Of a stretch of 9,204 nt of DNA, positions 4,568-9,204 are shown one piece after another (positions within the stretch are counted from its first letter, which is position 1; every line of letters begins with the position of its first letter). A program made the translations under genes and the position numbers. Where the stretch lies: the NCBI GenBank assembly GCA_016126025.1, contig JAEFDA010000036.1:1-9204 (forward strand). Reading direction: 5' to 3'. The notes below the pieces were generated by a model. It was given only the letters and a program-made list of their open reading frames with translations, searched no databases and was not told the DNA's origin. The stretch is from Nitrososphaerota archaeon (GTDB lineage Archaea; Thermoproteota; Nitrososphaeria; Nitrososphaerales; Nitrosopumilaceae).

Positions 4568-6159
4568 GGACCGGGCAGTATCTGGACGGTCAAGAACTTG
4601 GAGACGGAGACGGATCCGCTCTCGGCGCCCAAAAGTATCTTGTACTCACCGGGGATGGAGTTAGGATCGGCGACCACATCCACCGACATCTCCATGGCGC
4701 CCTCCAGTATGCTGATCTGGGGCGGTATGTGGGGCACCGGGTACAGGAACGTGTGCGTGTGGGAGTACACCGGCTCCACGCCCATGGGACTGTCGGTGTT
4801 GGCCACCACCGTGTAAGAGACCGTCTTTGACTCGCCGGGAGCCAAGACCACCCTCTGGGTGCTGGGGATTATGTTGAATGGGAGTGGCTTGGACGTGTCC
4901 ACCACGCCTATGTTGTTCTCTACCCACTCGGTAAACCACACCTTGTCGCCGGAGACGTCAAAGGCCAGCGTTTGGGATATGCCACAGGCTATGCTGCCGC
5001 CGCAGTCTGTCCAGAACGGGTTCTTGGAGGGAATGGCGTACTCCACCAGCGTCTCGGTGACCGGATCCATCACCCCTATGCGGTTGGCTGTCTGCTCGTT
5101 GAAGACTATCTGGCCCGCGTCAGTGGTAGCCATCCAGTAGGGCCGCGATACGGGCGTCTGCACCATCCCCGAGACGTTCCCGTACGTGAAGACGTCCGGG
5201 ACGTTGGTGATATAGGTGGAGAAGGAGTCGGTGGCCGGGTCGTACGCGAAAAAGTACGAGCTGCTGGTGTCGGCCAGCCACACCCTCCCGGAGTAGTCCA
5301 CGGTGGCGCCGTTGGGCGTGCGCAGCGCCGGGGGCAGCGTGGTTATAGCCGGATCGCCGCCGGACACCATCTTTATGAGGTTCGGATCAACGTTCACCAG
5401 TATCCCCCCGCCCTGGGGGACCCAGGTGGTGTACCATATGGAGCCGTCGGTGTCCAGCGTAAAGCCGGCCGTCACCGCGTCGGTGACGTTGGAGGGCACC
5501 GAATAGTATGTCAGTCCCCCCTCAACGTCTGATGCGTCCAGCACCACCAGCGAGTTGCCCAGAAGGTCGTTCAGTATGATGTCGGTGCCCTGCACCTCCA
5601 GCAGCTGGGGGAACGAGTCGCCGGACTCGGGGAGCTGGAACTGCCGGTACGTGTGGGTGGTGGTGTCAAACCGCCACACCGAGTCGTTGGCCTCGTCGGT
5701 GTACCACAGGTATCCGCCCTCATAGTCCATTCCCCACATCATGGACGTCTGGGAGTCGTCCCAGAACGGGTTCTCATACTCGGTTATCTCCTCGGTGAAG
5801 GGATCGAAGACCGCCAAGTTGCCGGTGTTGGACTGGGCGAACCAGACCCGGCCGTCGGGCGTAACCTCCACGGCCAGCGGCTGCGAGCACGGCGTGGGGA
5901 CGCGGTACTCTGTTATGTAGGCGTTGGACTGTGGCTGGGCGACGCCGCAGAACTGGGGCCGCTGCGCGTCGGGGTAGTTGTCCTGGGGTGTGCCGGTTAT
6001 AGTCACCTCCCCGGGCTCGGTCGCCATCTGGGAGCCTGGGGGGAGTATGCTGGGCACGGCTATCAGCACGGTGGAGGTCAGCAGTATGAACCCGAAGAAG
6101 GCGGCCACTATGATTCCCAGCTTCTTCTGGTTCCCGGTGCGGGAGGGGCGCTTTCTCAC
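4564..6159 (-). CDS. Membrane-anchored Vgb-like (streptogramin lyase-like) beta-propeller protein
   Basis: The protein has 531 residues from the GTG at 6159. A basic N-terminus (MRKRPSRTGNQKK) precedes a membrane segment at about 14-36, so the rest is probably outside the cell, anchored by a signal anchor. Residues of about 80-425 contain repeated propeller blades with a VWF/LWYT/IWYT strand at 105, 151, 241, 293, 341 and 407. These are often followed by a DP-T--EY segment, as in FDPFTEEITEY and MDPVTETLVEY. The pattern is typical of virginiamycin B lyase-like propellers. Residues of about 435-530 look like an Ig-like beta-sandwich (VVLAPGESKTVSYTV). Cysteines at 71/91 and 386/392 may form disulphides. 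A real streptogramin lyase activity is unlikely, and the ligand is unknown. The GTG start is chosen because TATAAT at 6188-6183 lies about 27 bp upstream. The ATG at 6177 is only about 10 bp from that box. Confidence 0.82.
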   Translation of the reverse strand: MRKRPSRTGNQKKLGIIVAAFFGFILLTSTVLIAVPSILPPGSQMATEPGEVTITGTPQDNYPDAQRPQFCGVAQPQSNAYITEYRVPTPCSQPLAVEVTPDGRVWFAQSNTGNLAVFDPFTEEITEYENPFWDDSQTSMMWGMDYEGGYLWYTDEANDSVWRFDTTTHTYRQFQLPESGDSFPQLLEVQGTDIILNDLLGNSLVVLDASDVEGGLTYYSVPSNVTDAVTAGFTLDTDGSIWYTTWVPQGGGILVNVDPNLIKMVSGGDPAITTLPPALRTPNGATVDYSGRVWLADTSSSYFFAYDPATDSFSTYITNVPDVFTYGNVSGMVQTPVSRPYWMATTDAGQIVFNEQTANRIGVMDPVTETLVEYAIPSKNPFWTDCGGSIACGISQTLAFDVSGDKVWFTEWVENNIGVVDTSKPLPFNIIPSTQRVVLAPGESKTVSYTVVANTDSPMGVEPVYSHTHTFLYPVPHIPPQISILEGAMEMSVDVVADPNSIPGEYKILLGAESGSVSVSKFLTVQILPGP

Positions 6160-6438
6160 GGCGGTATGGGGGTGCATGTGGCATTATATCTCTAGTGGGA
6201 GCGGTTTGGCCTGGCGCGTATCAGATCTCCACGGCTCCACCCCGACGGTGAATTCCAGTTGGGGCATACCGGCAGCAGCCAATGCATCTCCCAGCGGCGC
6301 CGCCAGATGGGGCACATTATGACTTGTACGCGCCCAACAGGCAGGCCGAAGGGCCATTCTCCCAAGGGTCGGCGGCATTCCCCTACGCCTCAACCGGCTG
6401 GGCGGCGCCTGTCCCGGCGGCGGGCTGCCCAGCATGTC
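6160..6438. other. Intergenic region between the beta-propeller gene and pth2
   Basis: Apart from the TATA box at 6183-6190 I see nothing definite in these 279 bases. Frames on both strands exist (for example minus 6435-6184 and plus from 6282), but they are low-complexity and lack a promoter at the usual distance. A 41-codon minus-strand frame from 6317 contains CPIW and CPNW, which resembles a decayed zinc-binding motif but is not convincing. Confidence 0.4.
6183..6190 (-). promoter_or_regulatory. TATA-like box of the beta-propeller/truD operon
   Basis: The minus-strand sequence GATATAAT is centred about 27 bp upstream of the GTG at 6159. It is the only good TATA-like element upstream of the two overlapping genes. 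Confidence 0.55.
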
Positions 6439-6792
6439 CTACAGCAGGGAGAGGCCCCCGGTTATGCGATCTATCAGGTGTTCGGGGGCCGGGCCCACCG
6501 AGACGCACGTAGCGGTGCCCGGAGCCAGCTGGGTATGGCCGGCGTCCCGCACCATATGATGGGGCAGGCCTGCCCGCGCCGCTTCCCGCCGTATCTCCTC
6601 CAGATCCCCATACCCGGGCACCCGGACCACCACCTTCTCCTGGGTGTCCCACCACTCGTTCCACCAGTCCGGGTGCGACACCCGCGCCGCCTCGGCGGCC
6701 AGCACGCAAGCGTGCCCCACCTGGGCGGCGGTCTTGCCCCGCCCCATCTTGATGTCCGTCCGGACAGCTATCACCTGCTTTATCGCCGACAT
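6439..6792 (-). CDS. pth2: Archaeal/eukaryotic-type peptidyl-tRNA hydrolase Pth2
   Basis: Pth2 cleaves the ester bond between a stalled peptide and its tRNA in the cytoplasm, recycling the tRNA. The 117-residue protein spans the full usual length. It shows the two family signatures: VIAVRTDIKMGRGKTAAQVGHA at about 7-28 (K20, Q24 and H27 in the conserved N-terminal block) and DAGHTQLAPGTATCVSVGP at 83-101. Position 86 is histidine where the family usually has arginine (DAGRTQ), a small variation. The ATG at 6792 is chosen over an upstream GTG/ATG because translation then starts MSAIKQVIAV, as in relatives. The TATA element is also centred 26 bp upstream of 6792. The upstream codons would overlap the TATA box itself. 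It diverges from the flavoprotein gene with only 53 bases between the starts. Confidence 0.93.
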   Translation of the reverse strand: MSAIKQVIAVRTDIKMGRGKTAAQVGHACVLAAEAARVSHPDWWNEWWDTQEKVVVRVPGYGDLEEIRREAARAGLPHHMVRDAGHTQLAPGTATCVSVGPAPEHLIDRITGGLSLL

Positions 6793-6814
6793 CGCCCCTT
6801 CCCTCCCCGATACC

Positions 6815-6826
6815 ATGATAAATCAT
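6815..6826. promoter_or_regulatory. Shared bidirectional TATA-like element between pth2 and the flavoprotein gene
   Basis: ATGATAAATCAT is nearly symmetric (ATGAT and ATCAT arms). Read on the plus strand it gives GATAAATC, centred about 26 bp before the ATG at 6846. Read on the minus strand it gives TTTATCAT, centred about 26 bp before the ATG at 6792. No other TATA-like sequence exists in the 53-bp gap. One element therefore appears to serve two leaderless, divergent transcripts. Confidence 0.6.
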
Positions 6827-6845
6827 TGCTGTGCGCCGCTGCGGT

Positions 6846-7985
6846 ATGGGATATGATGTGGTGGTGGCCGGCGGAAGTATCGCGGGCCTGCTCTGCGCCC
6901 GGGAGGTGGCCGCCGCGGGGCACTCGGTGCTGGTGCTGGAGCAGGACCACGAGATAGGGACGCCGCAGCACTGCGGCGGCATGCTGAGCAGGAGGGCGCT
7001 GGAGAGGCTGGGCATAGTACCGTCGGTGGACATGGCCGGGAACGCGATAACCGCCGCAGTGCTGGTTGCCCCCGGCGGCCATTCCATAACCGTGGAGGCC
7101 GGCGGCGTACTGGAGGTGGACCGGAGGGCGCTGGACAAGTACGCGGCGGCCCAGGCCCAGAGGGCCGGGGCCACCGTACGCGTGGGCGCCACGTTCCGGG
7201 GGGCGCATGCGGGGGGCGCCCGGACCAGCATGGGCGACATACCCTGCAGAGTCATAGTGGACGCACGGGGCGCCGCCGCGCTGGCGCCAGGCCCCGACAT
7301 GCTGGTATCGGTCCAGTACGAGGTGCAGGCCGCCTGGATAAGGCGTGGCCAGGTCGTGGTCATGCTGGACCAGGCCAGATACCCCGGCTTCTTCGCCTGG
7401 GTGATACCCTCCGGAGCCGGGAGGGGAAAGGTTGGCGTGGCCGGCCGCCGCATAAACGCCCAAGCAGAGATGGAGTGTCTGCTGTCCCGGCTGGGCGGCG
7501 GATCCGTCCTGCGCAAGATTGCCGCCCCCATATGGGTCGGCGGCCCCATAGGGCGGTTCGTACAGGGGAATGTGGTAGTGGCCGGGGACGCCGCCGGCCA
7601 GTCCAAGCCTACCACCGGCGGCGGCATATACTCCAGCGGTACCGGAGGCATGCTGGCAGGCCGGGCCGTGTCCAAGTATCTGGAAACCGGGGATGAGTCG
7701 GATCTGGACTACCGGCCAGCGTGGATGGGCATATTCGGCCGGGAGTTTGAGGCCCAGAGGGCGGCCCGGCGGATACTGGAGAGGCTGGACAACGAGGCCA
7801 TAGATAGTATGGCGGGGGCCATACGGCCCCAAGACATCCGCGCCGCCAGCGTGGGGGACTTTGACTTTCATGCGGGCTCGATACTGTCCCTGCTGGGCGT
7901 GCGGGGGACCGCCAAGATGGCCGGGGCGATAACGGCCAGTGAGATGCGTCGCCTCCTGGGGCGCGCAAGGCTGCCGGGCGCCTGA
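6846..7985 (+). CDS. Geranylgeranyl reductase family FAD-dependent oxidoreductase
   Basis: Members of this family hydrogenate isoprenoid chains, in archaea the geranylgeranyl groups of membrane ether lipids or of quinones, at the membrane surface. The 379-residue protein starts with a Rossmann FAD-binding motif (VVVAGGSIAGLLCAREVAAAG, 5-25) ending in E32. HCGGMLS at 42-48 carries the cysteine conserved in the family. PGFFAWVIP at 180-188 matches the family's PG-x-W-x-P motif. The second FAD motif is GDAAGQSKPTTGGGI at 247-261. The length is near the family's usual 380-400. The exact substrate cannot be told from sequence, and archaea often have several paralogues. The ATG at 6846 fits the TATA element. 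A GTG at 6831 would add five residues and lies too close to it. The gene ends one base before the stop of the convergent gene. Confidence 0.88.
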   Translation: MGYDVVVAGGSIAGLLCAREVAAAGHSVLVLEQDHEIGTPQHCGGMLSRRALERLGIVPSVDMAGNAITAAVLVAPGGHSITVEAGGVLEVDRRALDKYAAAQAQRAGATVRVGATFRGAHAGGARTSMGDIPCRVIVDARGAAALAPGPDMLVSVQYEVQAAWIRRGQVVVMLDQARYPGFFAWVIPSGAGRGKVGVAGRRINAQAEMECLLSRLGGGSVLRKIAAPIWVGGPIGRFVQGNVVVAGDAAGQSKPTTGGGIYSSGTGGMLAGRAVSKYLETGDESDLDYRPAWMGIFGREFEAQRAARRILERLDNEAIDSMAGAIRPQDIRAASVGDFDFHAGSILSLLGVRGTAKMAGAITASEMRRLLGRARLPGA

Positions 7986-8837
7986 CTAGGGGAGCCTCAC
8001 AGAAAAATCGCCCGCGTCCAAGCCGGCGCGGGATATCAGTACCTCTATGCTCGCCAGTATGCGCCGGGAGTTGAAGTTGGTCTCCAAGTGCAGGTCCCCC
8101 ACGCGCTTGCCGCTGATGAAGTCCTTCCCGGTGGGATGGACCGGCTCTCTGGCCAGCAGGTAGCGCTTCTCAGATAGTATGATAGGGCAGTCGTCACCGG
8201 AGAGGCGCCCGCCGTCCAGCAGCCATTGCGCCACCTCGACCAGCATGGACTTGCCGCTCTTGATCCGGCGCGATGCACCGTCGGGGAACACCAGCTCCGT
8301 CGGCACCTGCCCGGGGACCAGATCCGGCAGCGGTACGAGGCTGCCGGCCGGGCCGGGCCTCCCAGACCGCCGGTGCCCGACCTTCTTGGATGTCTTGGAC
8401 ATGCTGCGGCGCCAGATAACCTCCATCTTGGGGCATTCGGATGCGGGATCCCCGGTCAGATCAAACCCTACCAAGTCGGACTCCGGTGCCGGATCGGCCG
8501 TTCTGCGTACGAGCCACAGCCGGCCGTCGGTCGCTATGTGGTACCGCACCTTGTAGGCGGCCAGACCATCCAGCGACTCCCTCAGCGGTCCGCCCAGCCT
8601 AACCGTCCGCACCGCCGCGATGGGCTTTTTGCCCTGAAGCAGGGCATAGTCCACCGAGCCGTCGCGGAACCTGTAGCCGGCCTCCACCAGTTTGGGGTCC
8701 TCCGGGTTCCAGCCCAGCTCTCGCAGCACCGGATTCACCAGCGCGTGTCTGACCAGCCGTTCGTTCTTCCTCATCCGGCCCCTGTACTTTCGTATGTGCG
8801 CCGCCATGCTCTCCACCAGAACCGCAAGACTCTCCAT
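7986..8837 (-). CDS. HsdR_N-like (type I/IV restriction-related) protein, catalytic residues replaced
   Basis: The protein has 283 residues. Residues of about 20-150 resemble the PD-(D/E)XK nuclease domain at the N-terminus of type I restriction R subunits. NERLVRHALVNPVLRELGW (25-43) fits the first helix. VDYALL (62-67) gives the acidic strand with D63. The next strand, AAVRTVRLGGPL (74-85), stands where the family has an E-x-K (IEAK-like). Here R77 and V79 replace E and K, so nuclease activity is probably lost. No helicase domain follows. After a proline/glycine-rich linker (about 180-205) comes a C-terminal domain of about 85 residues (WLLDGGRLSGDDCPI, RYLLAREPVHPTGKDF), a part I recall from stand-alone HsdR_N proteins. 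No methylase or specificity gene is adjacent. The ATG at 8837 is preferred because GCTTTATA (8868-8861) is centred about 27 bp upstream. The frame is open to 8927. Confidence 0.7.
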   Translation of the reverse strand: MESLAVLVESMAAHIRKYRGRMRKNERLVRHALVNPVLRELGWNPEDPKLVEAGYRFRDGSVDYALLQGKKPIAAVRTVRLGGPLRESLDGLAAYKVRYHIATDGRLWLVRRTADPAPESDLVGFDLTGDPASECPKMEVIWRRSMSKTSKKVGHRRSGRPGPAGSLVPLPDLVPGQVPTELVFPDGASRRIKSGKSMLVEVAQWLLDGGRLSGDDCPIILSEKRYLLAREPVHPTGKDFISGKRVGDLHLETNFNSRRILASIEVLISRAGLDAGDFSVRLP

Positions 8838-8860
8838 TCTGTGTGTGTGCACGCCCACGG

Positions 8861-8868
8861 TATAAAGC
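8861..8868 (-). promoter_or_regulatory. TATA-like box of the HsdR_N-like gene
   Basis: The minus-strand sequence GCTTTATA is centred about 27 bp upstream of the ATG at 8837. This argues against the longer frame that begins at 8927. Confidence 0.55.
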
Positions 8869-9066
8869 GATTCGGACGCGGCCGCGCTCTCGCAAAATTT
8901 GGGGTGGCGCGTGGCGCACCCGCCCATATAGCCCCGTCAGGCCCGTTCCGGGGTGTCGGCGCCATGGGCCACGTGACCTTTCTGGCAGCAGATATGGGAG
9001 TGGCCAGCAGTTCCTTATGCCCTGAAAGGCAGCCACCAGATAGTTCCCTGACCAATAGTAAGTTCA
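8869..9066. other. Intergenic region between two divergent promoters
   Basis: About 200 bases separate the promoters of the divergent genes starting at 8837 and 9100. I see no RNA gene. Short inverted pairs occur, such as CCCCG 8932-8936 with CGGGG 8949-8953. A plus-strand frame from the ATG at 8964 stays open to the window edge in a different frame from the signal-peptide gene. I consider it fortuitous. Confidence 0.35.
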
Positions 9067-9074
9067 TTTTAATA
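9067..9074 (+). promoter_or_regulatory. TATA-like box of the gene starting at 9100
   Basis: TTTTAATA is centred about 29 bp upstream of the ATG at 9100. It is slightly further than the other boxes in this window and would allow a leader of a few bases. Confidence 0.4.
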
Positions 9075-9099
9075 GATGCGGGCATGTTGCATACGCAAT

Positions 9100-9204
9100 A
9101 TGAAAGCAACGATAATTGCACTGACAGTCTTGGGACTGGCGGCCGGCATGTCCTCCATGGACGCGGCGGCCCAGTCCGACGACGCACCCGCACTGGAAGG
9201 AGAC
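9100..9204 (+). CDS. N-terminus of a secreted protein with signal peptide (cut by window end)
   Basis: The 35 visible residues begin MKATIIALTVLGLAAGM, a classical Sec signal: one lysine, then about 15 hydrophobic residues. A likely cleavage region DAAAQS lies near residues 21-26. The mature part starts acidic (SDDAPALEGD). The rest lies outside the window, so the function is unknown. The start is supported by the signal peptide itself and by a TATA-like box upstream. A different frame running through the same bases from 8964 lacks such features. Confidence 0.7.
   Translation, partial: MKATIIALTVLGLAAGMSSMDAAAQSDDAPALEGD

Noticed and set aside
3095..4816. 573-codon plus-strand frame across the small membrane gene, truD and the end of the propeller gene
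   Set aside because: It arises because high-GC DNA has few stop codons. It crosses several real genes on both strands and has no recognisable domains.
4564..6159. True streptogramin (virginiamycin B) lyase conferring antibiotic resistance
   Set aside because: The match is to the propeller blade pattern only. The protein is membrane-anchored, carries an extra C-terminal sandwich domain and is far longer than Vgb (about 300 residues).
6192..6317. 41-codon minus-strand frame with CPIW and CPNW, zinc-finger-like
   Set aside because: Tryptophans stand where cysteines would be needed, and there is no TATA-like box at the usual distance. A decayed zinc-ribbon gene cannot be excluded, but support is too thin.
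6383..7871. Minus-strand frames of 430 and 363 codons opposite the flavoprotein gene
   Set aside because: They are shadows of the geranylgeranyl-reductase-like gene and Pth2. Composition is biased and no motifs are present.
8964..9204. Plus-strand frame starting MGHVTFLAAD and open to the window edge
   Set aside because: It overlaps the gene at 9100 in another frame, and the latter has a clear signal peptide. The nearest TATA-like CCATATAG (8924-8931) is about 36 bp away, and the translation becomes arginine/glycine-rich after 9150.
1..9204. tRNA, rRNA or CRISPR array
   Set aside because: I looked for T-loop-like GGTTCRA strings with flanking stems and for regularly spaced direct repeats. 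None was found outside coding sequence.

Overview
The window looks like chromosomal DNA of a GC-rich archaeon, most probably a Thaumarchaeon (Nitrososphaerota) of the Cenarchaeum/Nitrosopumilus kind. The evidence is: an archaeal/eukaryotic-type peptidyl-tRNA hydrolase (Pth2); a TruD pseudouridine synthase; an FAD-dependent geranylgeranyl-reductase-family protein, as used in isoprenoid-lipid saturation; a membrane-anchored Vgb-like beta-propeller, a protein type I recall as common in this phylum; and TATA-like boxes about 24-28 bp upstream of most start codons, the geometry of leaderless archaeal transcripts. The lineage is an inference, as no search was run.

Layout. Positions 1-67 hold the first 22 codons of an unrecognised minus-strand gene whose promoter sits among four copies of a 7-bp motif. 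Positions 68-572 hold no convincing gene: an island of about 81% A+T (121-240), then GC-rich hairpin-forming DNA. Positions 573-2755 are a complete IS66-family-like insertion sequence (2183 bp) with 17-bp terminal inverted repeats, a 9-bp target duplication and one DDE transposase on the minus strand. It landed in a 16-bp palindrome that abuts the TATA box of the next gene.

Positions 2805-3359 carry two small plus-strand membrane proteins. The second shares a CTAG with the end of truD (minus, 3356-4567). truD is translationally coupled by a 4-nt overlap to the upstream gene for a secreted, membrane-anchored beta-propeller (minus, 4564-6159). Pth2 (minus, 6439-6792) and the geranylgeranyl-reductase-like flavoprotein (plus, 6846-7985) diverge from one shared TATA-like element. 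The flavoprotein converges with zero gap on a minus-strand protein (7986-8837) that has a type I restriction HsdR_N-like nuclease fold whose ExK catalytic residues are replaced. At 9100 a secreted protein with a clear signal peptide begins and runs off the window.

The genes do not form one pathway. Two act on RNA or translation (TruD, Pth2), one on membrane lipid or isoprenoid saturation, and several are envelope or secreted proteins. The most notable points are the fully resolved insertion sequence and its palindromic target, the shared bidirectional promoter, the motif array at the left edge, and the apparently inactivated restriction-like nuclease. I saw no clear previously undescribed multi-gene system.
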